Assembly (NCBI RefSeq): GCF_017161445.1
Contig: NZ_CP071060.1
Location: 1,922,001 to 1,986,000 of the forward strand
Direction: 5' to 3'
DNA length: 64,000 nt
From: Niveibacterium microcysteis
GTDB lineage: Bacteria > Pseudomonadota > Gammaproteobacteria > Burkholderiales > Rhodocyclaceae
Shown: in pieces, positions 43,020-53,351 of the stretch
Position numbering within the stretch: the stretch's first letter is position 1
Layout: every line of letters begins with the position of its first letter
Notes under the pieces: model-generated
Told to the model about the DNA's origin: nothing
The model's database searches: none
Seen by the model: only the letters and a program-made list of their open reading frames with translations
Program-made: the position numbers and the translations under genes

Positions 43020-46000
43020 GCCGCCGTATTTCGCTCAGGCGCATCCTTTCCTGGCAGTTTGCGGCGGCGGGCTTGTTGCCCTTGGTGCTGGTGATCGTCG
43101 CGCTGCTGGGTTACTTGCTGCCGTCGTTTGAACGCACGCTGCGGGCGCGCGATCAGGTGCTCGCCAATGCGATTACCGAGCAGGTGATGAGCTTCCTTGC
43201 GGCGCCGAGCCAGGGGCTGGATACCGGCGCGGCGATGTTGCGCAAGGATTTGCCGCTTAGCCAGATCACCTCCATGTTCGATGCGCTGGCGGCAGCGCGC
43301 GGCCAGACCGGCGCGCTGATGCTGATCGACTTCGAGGGCCGCGTCGCGAGTGTGGGCCTGCCGGAGCGATGGCAGGCCTATCGCGACAACTTCATCGGGC
43401 TCTCACTCGGTAGCCAGCCCTACGTCCGGAAAGCCTTGCGGGACAACCGCCCGGTGTGGTCAGAGACCTACCTCTCGCCCGTCGGCGGGCAGATCTCGGT
43501 GGCGTTGGCGGTACCGGTTGACGGTCAGGTACTGGTGGCGGAGGTGGATGTTGACCGCTTGTCGCAAAGCGTTGCGGCTTTGCGGCAGGGCGGCAACGTT
43601 CTCGCGGTGCTGGTGGACCGGGCCGGCCGGGTGATTGCGCACCCGGATAGCGCCAAGGCGCGCGAGCAGGTCAACCTGAGCGACATCGAGCTGGTGCGAA
43701 AGGGTCTGCGTGGCGAGTCTGCCACCGGGCGTTTCACCCTTGATGGGCGCGACTACCTGGGTAGCGCTGTGCCGATTCCGGCCTTGGGTTGGGCGGCGCT
43801 GATCGGGCAACCGACCGATGAAGTGCTGGGGCCGCTTTATGCGGCGGCGGGTATCACGCTGATCGGCATGCTGCTCGCCGCAGGCCTGCTGCTTTACGTG
43901 GGCAACCGCACGGCGGGCCGCGTTGCCGGGCGCCTGAACCTGGTGGCGGCGCGCGGACGCGCGATTGCTGACGGCCGGCAGCCTGGCGCACTGCCGCCGA
44001 CGAGGGTGAGCGAGTTCGCGCAGATCGGCGATTCGCTCGACACGATCTTCGAGCGGCTCCGCAGCCGCGAGGGCGAAGTGCGCGCCGGCGCAGAGCGACT
44101 GCGCACCTTGCTGGAAGGCGCGCCGATGGGCGTCATCGAGGTGCGGGTCGAGCCGGCTGGCAGGCTGGTTGTGCTTGGCGCCAATCCGCTGGTCGGCAGG
44201 GTGCTGCAGACCGATGTTGATGCGACATTGGGCCATTCGCTGCAGGGCGCTTATCCCGGGTTCGACAACACGGTTGTCGATCACGCCTGCCAGCGTGTGG
44301 TGCAGGAGGGTGGCAACGTCGCGCTGCCGGGCTATGAGTACAGCGCTGCGGGCTGCGAGCGGGTACTGGATCTCGTGATCTTCCGCCACCACGCGGGCGT
44401 GGTGGCGCTGTGCTTCCACGATGTGACCGAGCGTGTGGCCGCCGAGCGCGCGCTGCGTGATTCCGAACTGCGCTTTTCGGCGGCGTTCCTTGCGGTGCCG
44501 GACTACGTGACCTTGTCGCGCGTGTCCGATGGCACGATCTACGATGCCAACGAGGCCTTCGAGCGGATTACCGGCATTCCGCGCGGAAGCGCCATCGGGC
44601 GGACGTCGGTTGAGCTGGGCATCTTTGTGCGGCCGGAGCAACGGGCCGAGATCGGCAAGCGGGTATCAGCGTGCGGCAGGGTGGATCGGTTTCCGGTCGA
44701 GATGCGCCGTGCCGATGGCGAAGTGTTCGAGGGGGTTGTCAGTGCACGCGAGGTGAACATCGGCGGTGAGTCGTGCATGGTCGCCGTGATGCGTGACGAA
44801 ACCGAAGTGCGCCGTGCGCAGCGTGCCTTGGCAGGCCTGGCCGCGGTGGCTGGGGGCAGCTCACTGCGCAGTCTGCTCGACGCGGCGGTCGAAGGGGTGG
44901 GCTCCGGGGCCGTTGCGGCGCTAGCGTGCGCGGTGTCCGACGATGCGGTCGAGCTTTCCGGATTGCTCAGCGTGGATGGCGAGGAACTGCTCGGCCGCAT
45001 TCACTCGCCCGCGGTTGCCGTGGCGGTGCGGGGCGGGAGTTTTGCGGAATGGATGCCGACCGCGGCCGATGCGGCATCGCTTGCGCCCCTGCTGGGTGTG
45101 CGCGCCTACCACCTGATCGTCGCCCCGGTGTCCTCGGAAGCCCGCGGGGCAGACGCCTTGCTGGTGGCCGTGCCGCGCGCGCTGGAGTATCCGGAGACCT
45201 CGCGCTCGCTGATCCGCATGGTGGCCGAGCGTATCGGTCAGGAGTTCGCCCGCTTGCGCGCCGAGGACGACCTGCGCCGCAGCCAGCAATTGTTCAGCCA
45301 GTTGTTCCATGCCTCGCCGGTGGCGTTGTCGGTCAGCGCAATGCCGGGGCACAAACTGCTGGACTGCAACGACGTGTGGTGCCACCAGTTCGGTTATTCG
45401 GTCGAGGAGGTCGTTGGCCACACTGGCCTGGAACTGAACCTCTGGGTGAATGAGTCCGAACGCGAAGCCTTGCTGGAGGATCTGGTTCAGCGTGGCGAGA
45501 GCGCTGATCGCGAAGCCTGGATGCGACGGCGGGATGGCAGCGAGATCCTCTGCACCGTGTCGGCGCGTGTGATGCGCGACGGCGAACGCACACTGGTGAT
45601 CCTGTCGCTGATCGATGTCACCGCGAGCCGTCGCAATGAACAGGCGGTCAGGCAGATCAATGCAACGCTTGAGCAGCGGGTGAGCGAGCGCACTGCACAG
45701 CTGACGCGGGCCAACCGGGATCTATCCGAGGCGCTGAGCCACCTTGAGCAGGCCAAAGATGAACTGGTGCAGTCCGAGAAGATGGCAGCCCTTGGCAGTA
45801 TTGTTGCGGGCGTGGCGCATGAGCTCAACACGCCGATCGGCAACTGCCTGACGGTTACCTCGACCCTGAGCGAGGCCACCAGCGAGCTGGTGCGCGAGGC
45901 GCGCGAGGGCCTGCGGCGTTCGACCCTTCACGAGTATCTCGTAACGGCCGAGCAGGCGAGCGACATCCTGCTGCGCAACCTGTCGCGCGCCGCCGAGCTG

Positions 46001-46516
46001 GTGGCCAGCTTCAAGCAGGTGGCGGTCGATCGCGCGAGTTCGAACCGGCGCAGTTTCCGTGTAGCCGAAGTGATGGACGAGACGCTCCTGATGCTGCGGC
46101 CGACCCTGAAGCTCAAGCCCTACGAGGTGGAGACAACGATCGAGTCGGACTTGTCGATGGACAGCTTCCCGGGGCCACTCGGGCAGGTGCTGACAAACCT
46201 TGTAAACAACGCGATCGTTCACGGCTTCGACGGGCGCACCGAGGGCCGAGTGCGGATCGAGGCGAGGGCCGATGGCGAGCACCAGATCCGGATCTCCGTT
46301 CGCGACGATGGCATCGGCATGAGCGAGGCGATGCAGCGCCGCGTGTTCGACCCCTTTTTCACGACCAAACTCGGGCGTGGCGGAAGCGGGCTGGGCATGC
46401 ACATCGTGCACACCATTGTCACCGGTTTGCTGGGCGGTACCGTTGAGTTGCAGAGTGCCGAAGGGCAGGGAACGACCGTTACGCTGGTGGTGCCGAAGGT
46501 GGCGCCACCTCAATGA
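43016..46516 (+). CDS. Sensor histidine kinase with dCache, HAMP, PAS and GAF domains
   Basis: A 1166-residue membrane sensor. Helix 1 is at residues 12-36, a periplasmic dCache-like domain runs to about 276 and helix 2 is at 277-299, then HAMP. The cytoplasmic part has PAS domains near 360-600, a GAF-like domain near 610-760, another PAS, and a coiled coil (LEQRVSERTAQLTRANRDLS). The kinase core follows, with the phosphorylated histidine in VAHELNTPIGN and the ATP-binding motifs NLVNNAIVHG, DDGIGMSE and GGSGLGMHIV. It has no receiver domain. Its end overlaps the convergent HD-GYP gene by 38 bases. Confidence 0.93.
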   Translation: MSRRISLRRILSWQFAAAGLLPLVLVIVALLGYLLPSFERTLRARDQVLANAITEQVMSFLAAPSQGLDTGAAMLRKDLPLSQITSMFDALAAARGQTGALMLIDFEGRVASVGLPERWQAYRDNFIGLSLGSQPYVRKALRDNRPVWSETYLSPVGGQISVALAVPVDGQVLVAEVDVDRLSQSVAALRQGGNVLAVLVDRAGRVIAHPDSAKAREQVNLSDIELVRKGLRGESATGRFTLDGRDYLGSAVPIPALGWAALIGQPTDEVLGPLYAAAGITLIGMLLAAGLLLYVGNRTAGRVAGRLNLVAARGRAIADGRQPGALPPTRVSEFAQIGDSLDTIFERLRSREGEVRAGAERLRTLLEGAPMGVIEVRVEPAGRLVVLGANPLVGRVLQTDVDATLGHSLQGAYPGFDNTVVDHACQRVVQEGGNVALPGYEYSAAGCERVLDLVIFRHHAGVVALCFHDVTERVAAERALRDSELRFSAAFLAVPDYVTLSRVSDGTIYDANEAFERITGIPRGSAIGRTSVELGIFVRPEQRAEIGKRVSACGRVDRFPVEMRRADGEVFEGVVSAREVNIGGESCMVAVMRDETEVRRAQRALAGLAAVAGGSSLRSLLDAAVEGVGSGAVAALACAVSDDAVELSGLLSVDGEELLGRIHSPAVAVAVRGGSFAEWMPTAADAASLAPLLGVRAYHLIVAPVSSEARGADALLVAVPRALEYPETSRSLIRMVAERIGQEFARLRAEDDLRRSQQLFSQLFHASPVALSVSAMPGHKLLDCNDVWCHQFGYSVEEVVGHTGLELNLWVNESEREALLEDLVQRGESADREAWMRRRDGSEILCTVSARVMRDGERTLVILSLIDVTASRRNEQAVRQINATLEQRVSERTAQLTRANRDLSEALSHLEQAKDELVQSEKMAALGSIVAGVAHELNTPIGNCLTVTSTLSEATSELVREAREGLRRSTLHEYLVTAEQASDILLRNLSRAAELVASFKQVAVDRASSNRRSFRVAEVMDETLLMLRPTLKLKPYEVETTIESDLSMDSFPGPLGQVLTNLVNNAIVHGFDGRTEGRVRIEARADGEHQIRISVRDDGIGMSEAMQRRVFDPFFTTKLGRGGSGLGMHIVHTIVTGLLGGTVELQSAEGQGTTVTLVVPKVAPPQ

Positions 46517-47669
46517 TGGTGCCAACCGCGCGGGCCAGCTGTTCGGTCTTCTGTGCCATGTCGTGATCCGTGTCGACGAAGCGCGCCGCAATCTCGCGGA
46601 AGCGATCCTGGATTGCGAGGAAGGCGTCCACGATATCCGGGTCGAAGTGGCTGCCACGGCCATCCTGGATGATGGCAACCGCTTTCTCGTGCGGCATCGC
46701 CGCCTTGTAGACGCGGCGCGAGATCAGTGCGTCATACACGTCCGCCACCGCCATCAGCCGCGCGGAAAGCGGAATCGCATCGCCGCTCAACCCCTCCGGG
46801 TAGCCACTGCCGTCCCACTTTTCCTGGTGTGAGTACGCGATGTCCTTGGCGTGCTTGAGGAAGGGCACTTCCATGCCGAGCTGCCGTTCCGCATGCAGGA
46901 TCGCGTCGCGCCCGAGCGTTGTGTGCGTCTTCATGATCTCGAACTCATCGGGCTCGAAGCGGCCCGGCTTGAGCAGGATGCGGTCCGGGATGCCAACTTT
47001 GCCGATGTCGTGCAGCGGTGCGGACTTGAACAGCGCGTCGATCGTACGGTCGTCCAGCTCGGCGGCGAAGCGCGGGTGACATTGCAGTTCGCGCGCCAAG
47101 GCGTCGACGTAGAACTGCGTGCGACGAATATGGTTGCCGGTTTCGTTGTCGCGCGTTTCCGCCAGCGAAGCCATCGCAAGGATCGTAACGTCCTGGATCG
47201 CCTGCACTTCGCGGGTGCGCCGCTGAACCTCGGCTTCGAGGAAGGCATTCTTGTCGCGAAGGAAGTCGGCGCTGGCCTTCACCACCAGATGCGTGTGCAC
47301 CCGTGCCAGCACGATCGGCGGGCTGATCGGTTTGGTGATGTAGTCGACGGCGCCCAGATCGAGGCCCTTCTTCTCGTCTTCGGGATCGGTCTTGGCGGTG
47401 AGGAAGATCACCGGGATATCGCGCGTGGCCGGTTGCTCCTTGAGCCGCTGGCAAACCTCGTAGCCGTCCATGCCCGGCATCATGATGTCGAGCAGGATCA
47501 GGTCGGGCGGTGAGGTGGACTCGGCGATCTTCAACGCCTTCTCGCCGTTGTTGGCGATCTTGACCTTGTAGCGGTCCTTGAGCAGTTCGCTCATCAGCGA
47601 GAGGTTGTCCGGCGTGTCGTCTACCACCAGCAGGGTGGGGCGCTTTGCCCCGTCGAGCGTGTTGTCCAT
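46479..47669 (-). CDS. HD-GYP response regulator (cyclic di-GMP phosphodiesterase)
   Basis: A 396-residue regulator. The receiver has Asp61 in LILLDIMMPGMDG and a lysine in YITKPISPP. After a linker helix, the HD-GYP domain shows His220-Asp221 (LHDIGKVGIP), HTTLGRD and HQEKWDGSGYP, all needed for cyclic di-GMP breakdown. It starts 13 bases after the large hybrid kinase gene with a GAGGAA ribosome site, so the kinase is its likely partner. Confidence 0.94.
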   Translation of the reverse strand: MDNTLDGAKRPTLLVVDDTPDNLSLMSELLKDRYKVKIANNGEKALKIAESTSPPDLILLDIMMPGMDGYEVCQRLKEQPATRDIPVIFLTAKTDPEDEKKGLDLGAVDYITKPISPPIVLARVHTHLVVKASADFLRDKNAFLEAEVQRRTREVQAIQDVTILAMASLAETRDNETGNHIRRTQFYVDALARELQCHPRFAAELDDRTIDALFKSAPLHDIGKVGIPDRILLKPGRFEPDEFEIMKTHTTLGRDAILHAERQLGMEVPFLKHAKDIAYSHQEKWDGSGYPEGLSGDAIPLSARLMAVADVYDALISRRVYKAAMPHEKAVAIIQDGRGSHFDPDIVDAFLAIQDRFREIAARFVDTDHDMAQKTEQLARAVGTIIEVAPPSAPPA

Positions 47670-47682
47670 GTCGTTCCTCGCT

Positions 47683-50600
47683 TCAGTCCAGGCTCACGCC
47701 GGCATGCGCCGCTGCAATCTGCAGCGCGCTGAGGGCAGCTTCAAAGTCAAAGCCGCGAATCTGGGCGGCCAGGTTTTGACCTGCTTCGCCGAACGCGGCG
47801 AGCAGTAGGTCGGAGTGCTTCTCGAACAGGTCGCAGGCTTCAGAATCGTCGTCGGCCAGCAGCGCGGCAAGCTCCCGCAGCACTGCACCCAACTGCTCGG
47901 TGTCGACCGTCTGCGCCGTCGCTGACGCTTCTGCGGGCACTGCGGCCTGGAGCTGCTCGACCAGGCTCGTGAGCGGGTGCCGCAGGCGTTCGAGCGCAGC
48001 GTTGATCGCTTCGTCGCCGGCGCGCGTGTGGATTGCTGCTTCCAGCCCCGCAGCGAGTTCCTGAATGGCGGTTGCACCGATGTTTCCCGCTACACCCTTG
48101 GTGGTGTGCGCGATGCGCTCGGCAGTGGCCAGGTCCCCGGCGGCGAGCGCTGCGCGCACATCGTCGCAACTGTTCGCCTGGCCCTTGATGAACTTGCGCA
48201 GCATGTTGAAGTACAGCGCACGCTTGCCCAGCGTGCGGCGCAGGCCGGCTTCGCAGTCCAGGCCGTCAATCAGTGGCAGCGGCAAGGATTCCGCTTCGGC
48301 TGCAGGCGCTCGCGTGTCGGTCGGCTTCGCGGTCGCGGCACTCTGGTCACGCGGCGATATCCACTTGATCAGGGTCGCCCACAGCGCGTCTGGCTCGATC
48401 GGCTTTGCGATGTGGTCGTTCATGCCCGCCTCGATACAGCGCTCGCGGTCCGCCTGCATCGCATTGGCGGTCATGGCCACGATCGGCATGGCGGCAAACT
48501 GCGCGTCGCCGCGAATGCGCCGTGTGGCGGTGACGCCGTCCATCACCGGCATTTGCATGTCCATCAAAACCAGATCGTAGGGCGCGCGGGCGAGACAATC
48601 GATCGCGATCGCGCCATCGTCCGCGATATCAACGATGAAGCCGGCGTCGCGCAGGAGTTCGCTCGCGACTTGCTGGTTGAGGTCGTTGTCTTCAACCAGC
48701 AGGATGCGGGCGCCACGGCGGCTTTCGAGTTGAACCACCAACTCGTCCGGAGCGCGGACAAAGCTCGTGTCGCCGGGTCCGTCGGCATGGCTTCCCAGCG
48801 TACGGATGGCGGTGTCGAACAGCGTCGAGGCGTTCACCGGCTTGATCAGGATCTCGTCGAGGCCGGCGTCTTCCGCGCCGCGCATCACTTCCTCGCGGCC
48901 ATACGCGGTCACCATGACCAGATGCGGCGTCGTGTTCAGCGGCATCGCGCGTATCTTTCGCGCCGTCTCGATGCCATCCATGCCGGGCATGCGCCAGTCG
49001 AGGAATACGATCTCGAACGCGTCGCCGCGCTCGTCGGCCGCCTTGATCTCGTCCAGCGCCTCAAAGCCACTGGGTGCCTGCGCAACGCGGAAGGTCATCG
49101 ACTCGAGCAGATCCGACAGCACCGCGCGGGCGTTGGCGTTGTCGTCGACAACCAGCACTGCGCGGTTGCGCAGATCGGGCGTCGGCACGAGCTTGCGCGT
49201 CTGTGCCTCGCCCTTCAGGAAACGGGCAGTGAACCAGAAAGTGCTGCCTTTGCCCGGTTCGCTGTCGCAGCCGACGCCGCCACCCATCAGCTCCGCCAGC
49301 CGCTTGCTGATCGCCAGCCCGAGCCCGGTGCCACCGTACTTCCGGGTGGTGGAGGTGTCCGCCTGCTGGAAGGACTGGAAGAGGCGCGCGCGCTGCTCTT
49401 CGCTCAGGCCGATGCCGGTGTCGCGCACGGCGAAGCGCAGCAGCACATCGTCCTCCGTGTTCTCGAGCACCCGCACGACGACGTCGATCTCACCCGTCTC
49501 GGTGAATTTGACGGCGTTGTTGGCGTAGTTGATCAGGATCTGGCTGACCCGCAATGGGTCGCCGCGCAGGGTTTCGGGCACCGTCTTGTCGACATCGAAA
49601 ACCAGCTCCAGACCTTTGGCGGTGGCCTTCTCGGCGATCAGGTTCGCGACATTGTCGAGCACCTTCTCAAGCTCGAAATTGGTCGACTCGATACCGAGTT
49701 TGCCGGCTTCGATCTTCGAGAAATCCAGGATGTCGTTGATCACGCCGAGCAGGTGTTGGCCGGACTGCTGGATCTTGCTGATGTAGTCGCGCTGCCGCGG
49801 CGTGAGTTCGGTCTTCATCGCCAGATGCGACATGCCGATGATCGCGTTCATCGGCGTGCGGATCTCGTGGCTCATGTTCGCGAGGAAGTCGGACTTCATC
49901 TGCGTCGCCTCTTCGGCGATCTCGCGTGCGCGGCGCTGAGCCTCAAGCGCAGCGCGCCGCTCGGTCACGTCGTAGAACCAGGACAGCAGGCAACGTTCGC
50001 CCTCGTGCTCGATGAAGCGCGAACTGATCAGGGCCCAGAAGCTCGTACCATCGGTACGCCGGAGTTCCGTTTCCTGGTCGCGGATCTCGCTGCCGTCCCG
50101 CAGCCGTTCGAGCAGCAACTGGCGTTGTTCGGGGTGCGCCCAGAAATCGATGAAGCTGCGGCCCACCGCGGTATCCGATTCCAGCCCCAGCAGGCTTGCG
50201 AGCTTGCGGTTGCAGAAGCGCACCGTGCCGCCCTCGGCGACGATGCCGACGCCGGCCGGACTGTCCTCCAGCATCGCGCGCAGCCGGGCTTCGTTCTCGG
50301 CCACCGCGCGCTCGGCCTGCTTCATGCGGGTGATGTCGACGATGACGCCGACGAGGCCGGCCGGTTTGCCATCGGCGTCCGCAAAACCGGTTGTCGAGTA
50401 GAGCGCGTCGTGTACCCGCCCGTCGGCGAACTGCATCGAGGTTTCGCGTTCCTGATGCGCGATGCGGGCGATGATGTCCTCGTCCTCGCGTTGGTATTCG
50501 ACTCGCGCGGCTTCCGGAATGTAGTCAAGCTCAAGCACCCGCTTGCCGACAAAGGCCTCGCGCTTCACCCCGAAGGTCTGCTCGTAGTTGCGATTGCAGC

Positions 50601-52386
50601 CGATGAAGCGGGTATCCGCGTTCTTGTAGAACACGGCGTTGGGCATCGCATCCATCAGCGCCTGGGTTACCGCAAGCTGGCGTTCAACATTTTCTTGCGC
50701 GGCTTTCAGGTCGGTCAGGTCGCTGGCCATCAGCACGGCGTCGAGGAAGCTGCCGTCGGGCGCGTGGATCGCCGATACCACCAGCTCGGCCCAGCGCGTC
50801 TCACCGGACGCCGCGACGAAGCGCGTGACGACCCGGAAGACCGCTGTTTCGCCGTGCACCAGCCGGGTGTAGCGGGACGCGAAGTCACGGAAATCGTCCG
50901 CATGGACCAGCGCTTCGATGTTGGTGCCCGGCAGCGTGTCGCGCTGAAGCCCAAGCCCCTCTGCAAAGGCCGGGTTGCAGCGTTTGATCGTGCCGCCGGC
51001 ATCGCAGCTCGCGATGCCGGTTCCGGCGTTCTCCACCAATGCACGGAAGTAGGCCTCGCGTTCGGCGAGCTCAGCGGTGCGCAGCGTCACCTTGGCTTCA
51101 AGCGTGCGGTTCGCTTCTTCAAGCTCGCCGGTGGCCGCCTGCAACAAGCCGCGCATGGCCTCCTGCGCCTGCGCCAGTTGCGCGACTTCCGATAGCTTCG
51201 CGCCAACTTCGACGGGGTCCGCCAGTTCCAAGCGTCCGATGCGTTCCGCCTCGCTGGAAAGCTCAGCGAGTGGCTGGCTCACGTTGGCAGCCATGCGCCG
51301 CGCGACAACGAACCCGAGTCCCCACAAGCCGATCAGAATCAGCAGTGCGGGGACGAGCAGGCGCCGGCTGCTGCCGATGAAGTCTGACACCGGCATCACG
51401 GTGACTGCGACAAAACGTTGGTCGCCCGCGTGGATGCGGATCATCCGGGCGAACCAGTCGTCCGATACGCCATTTGGCCGGAAGCGGCTCAGTTGCACGT
51501 CGACGCCGCCGCTTTCCTTCCAATGCTTGAACGCGCCGGCGAGGACTGTGAACGGGGACGTCGCAATCGGTTGCAGCGCAACCTGACGCAGCGCTGCGTC
51601 GTCGCTTGCGGCCGGGTGGTTCGGCGCGCCGATGATCGCACCGTCGTCCATCAACACGGCCACACGGCCGTTGGTGCCAACGGTCATGCTGCTGGTCAGG
51701 CGCGAGAAGTCCTGCAGCAGGACGTCGACCGCATACACATAACGAATCCCGGTTGCCGGATCGCGCCAGCGAGCCGACGCCGTGATGCCTGGTTCGCCAG
51801 TTGTCCGGAAGCGGTAGGGGGCGGTCCACACCACCTGCATGTCGTCCTTGGCCGCCATGGCTTTCTGGAACCAGGGGCGCTTGCGCGGATCGTAGTCAGA
51901 CTGCTCCCAATCTTCCGAAAGCTGATCGAGGGTTGGGCCAAATTCAATCCAGAGGTGCCGGTTGCCCCATTCCGCGATACGTGATACCCGGTTCTTCCAA
52001 CCGCTTGGTGTCTTGAGCAGGAGGATTTCATCGCCGTTCTCGCTCGCGATGTGAACCGATCCGATCAGCGGCCGGCGCAGGATGACTTCCACATTGAGCC
52101 GGTTGAAGGTGGACTGATCGGCGGCATTGATTACGCGGCTCTGGCCCCAGCCCGCCGCCGTCAGGACGTTGCGTTCGACCGATGCCACCGCGTCGCTGAT
52201 GCGCTCTTCAACGCGTGCGCCAGCGCGCTGCGCGTCTGACGATGCGAGGTTGATCAGCATCGGCCGCGCCTGGAGGAAGTAGAACAGCAGCGCGAAGGAC
52301 GTGACCGAAAGCAGCACCAGCAGCACGATCTGTCGCGTCAGACGCTGGCGCAGGCTCGGCAGGCGCTTGGCTGAAGGCGTGGTCAT
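47683..52386 (-). CDS. Hybrid sensor histidine kinase: dCache, HAMP, PAS x3, kinase, REC x2, Hpt
   Basis: The ATG at 52386 gives 1567 residues. Membrane helices lie near 20-42 and 300-325, flanking a periplasmic sensor. HAMP and a coiled coil are followed by three PAS domains (about 440-820). The kinase core has [14 protein letters not shown] near 839, NYANNAVKF near 954 and [12 protein letters not shown]. The first receiver has [11 protein letters not shown] near 1130 and the second [11 protein letters not shown] near 1276. A C-terminal Hpt has [10 protein letters not shown] near 1426. This is a complete BarA-type phosphorelay; the HD-GYP regulator next door may be its output. Confidence 0.94.
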   Translation of the reverse strand: MTTPSAKRLPSLRQRLTRQIVLLVLLSVTSFALLFYFLQARPMLINLASSDAQRAGARVEERISDAVASVERNVLTAAGWGQSRVINAADQSTFNRLNVEVILRRPLIGSVHIASENGDEILLLKTPSGWKNRVSRIAEWGNRHLWIEFGPTLDQLSEDWEQSDYDPRKRPWFQKAMAAKDDMQVVWTAPYRFRTTGEPGITASARWRDPATGIRYVYAVDVLLQDFSRLTSSMTVGTNGRVAVLMDDGAIIGAPNHPAASDDAALRQVALQPIATSPFTVLAGAFKHWKESGGVDVQLSRFRPNGVSDDWFARMIRIHAGDQRFVAVTVMPVSDFIGSSRRLLVPALLILIGLWGLGFVVARRMAANVSQPLAELSSEAERIGRLELADPVEVGAKLSEVAQLAQAQEAMRGLLQAATGELEEANRTLEAKVTLRTAELAEREAYFRALVENAGTGIASCDAGGTIKRCNPAFAEGLGLQRDTLPGTNIEALVHADDFRDFASRYTRLVHGETAVFRVVTRFVAASGETRWAELVVSAIHAPDGSFLDAVLMASDLTDLKAAQENVERQLAVTQALMDAMPNAVFYKNADTRFIGCNRNYEQTFGVKREAFVGKRVLELDYIPEAARVEYQREDEDIIARIAHQERETSMQFADGRVHDALYSTTGFADADGKPAGLVGVIVDITRMKQAERAVAENEARLRAMLEDSPAGVGIVAEGGTVRFCNRKLASLLGLESDTAVGRSFIDFWAHPEQRQLLLERLRDGSEIRDQETELRRTDGTSFWALISSRFIEHEGERCLLSWFYDVTERRAALEAQRRAREIAEEATQMKSDFLANMSHEIRTPMNAIIGMSHLAMKTELTPRQRDYISKIQQSGQHLLGVINDILDFSKIEAGKLGIESTNFELEKVLDNVANLIAEKATAKGLELVFDVDKTVPETLRGDPLRVSQILINYANNAVKFTETGEIDVVVRVLENTEDDVLLRFAVRDTGIGLSEEQRARLFQSFQQADTSTTRKYGGTGLGLAISKRLAELMGGGVGCDSEPGKGSTFWFTARFLKGEAQTRKLVPTPDLRNRAVLVVDDNANARAVLSDLLESMTFRVAQAPSGFEALDEIKAADERGDAFEIVFLDWRMPGMDGIETARKIRAMPLNTTPHLVMVTAYGREEVMRGAEDAGLDEILIKPVNASTLFDTAIRTLGSHADGPGDTSFVRAPDELVVQLESRRGARILLVEDNDLNQQVASELLRDAGFIVDIADDGAIAIDCLARAPYDLVLMDMQMPVMDGVTATRRIRGDAQFAAMPIVAMTANAMQADRERCIEAGMNDHIAKPIEPDALWATLIKWISPRDQSAATAKPTDTRAPAAEAESLPLPLIDGLDCEAGLRRTLGKRALYFNMLRKFIKGQANSCDDVRAALAAGDLATAERIAHTTKGVAGNIGATAIQELAAGLEAAIHTRAGDEAINAALERLRHPLTSLVEQLQAAVPAEASATAQTVDTEQLGAVLRELAALLADDDSEACDLFEKHSDLLLAAFGEAGQNLAAQIRGFDFEAALSALQIAAAHAGVSLD

Positions 52387-52592
52387 CGTTTGCGCATCCT
52401 CCGTCGCGGCGGCCGAAGCCGGAGGTGTCCATGCGGGCCGCAATGCGCGGCAGTATTCCACCGAGTGGCGATCGTGCATAGCGGGATGCCGGCACCCGCG
52501 AGCGTTGCTCCGCATTTTCCTCGCGACGACAGCTCGTCGCGGCCAGCTGAGCTACGCTGGAACTCTTGGACAATCGATGAATGGGGATGTTC

Positions 52593-53342
52593 ATGCAGTT
52601 GGCAGGCAATGTATTCGTCGTAACCGGCGCGGCTTCTGGTCTGGGGGCAGCGGTCGCGCAAGCGTTTGCAGCGGCGGGTGGCAAGGTCGTCGGGATCGAC
52701 TTGCGCGCACCGGAAGTGCTGCCGGAAGGCCTCGCCGCGTTCGAGCAGGCCGATGTGTGCGACGCCGATGCGATGCAGGCGGCGTTGGCGCGGGCTGCCG
52801 AGTTGGGGCCGCTACGCGGCGCGGTTCATTGCGCCGGCATTGCGCCGGCCGCGCGGGTGGTGGGGCGTGAGGGCCCGCATGATCTGGCGCTGTTCCGCAA
52901 GGTGATCGAGGTCAACCTGATCGGCAGCTTCAATCTTGCGCGTCTTGCAGCGGATGCCATGTCGAAGAACGAGCCGCTGGCCGATGGCGAGCGCGGTGTG
53001 ATCGTGATGACCGCGTCGGTTGCGGCCTTTGATGGCCAGATCGGGCAGGCGGCCTACACCGCATCCAAAGCGGGGGTTGCCGGGATGACCTTGCCGATCG
53101 CGCGCGAGCTGGCGCGCTTCGGCGTGCGGGTGGTCACGATTGCGCCCGGCATCATGCAGACGCCGATGATGGCGGGCATGTCGCAGGAGGTTCAGGATGC
53201 ACTCGGCGCCGCGGTGCCGTATCCGCCGCGCCTCGGGCGCCCCGACGAATATGCCGCACTGGCGCGGCATATCGTCGAGAACGTCTATCTCAATGGCGAG
53301 GTGATCCGGCTGGACGGCGCGATCCGCCTCGCGCCGAAGTAG
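52593..53342 (+). CDS. Short-chain dehydrogenase (HSD10 / 3-hydroxyacyl-CoA dehydrogenase type)
   Basis: The ATG at 52593 is chosen over ATGs at 52581 and 52587 because GGGGA lies 5 bases upstream and the start [18 protein letters not shown] then matches the family. The product is 249 residues. The NAD motif is TGAASGLG, with IDLR marking NAD preference. The catalytic residues lie in [11 protein letters not shown] and [10 protein letters not shown]. It resembles type II 3-hydroxyacyl-CoA dehydrogenases that work in branched-chain or fatty acid breakdown. No other degradation genes are adjacent. Confidence 0.88.
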   Translation: MQLAGNVFVVTGAASGLGAAVAQAFAAAGGKVVGIDLRAPEVLPEGLAAFEQADVCDADAMQAALARAAELGPLRGAVHCAGIAPAARVVGREGPHDLALFRKVIEVNLIGSFNLARLAADAMSKNEPLADGERGVIVMTASVAAFDGQIGQAAYTASKAGVAGMTLPIARELARFGVRVVTIAPGIMQTPMMAGMSQEVQDALGAAVPYPPRLGRPDEYAALARHIVENVYLNGEVIRLDGAIRLAPK

Positions 53343-53351
53343 TGCGAGGGT

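Noticed and set aside
47977..51195. 1072-codon plus-strand open frame opposite the hybrid kinase
   Set aside because: It is a shadow of the kinase, receiver and Hpt domains read on the other strand and resembles no protein family.
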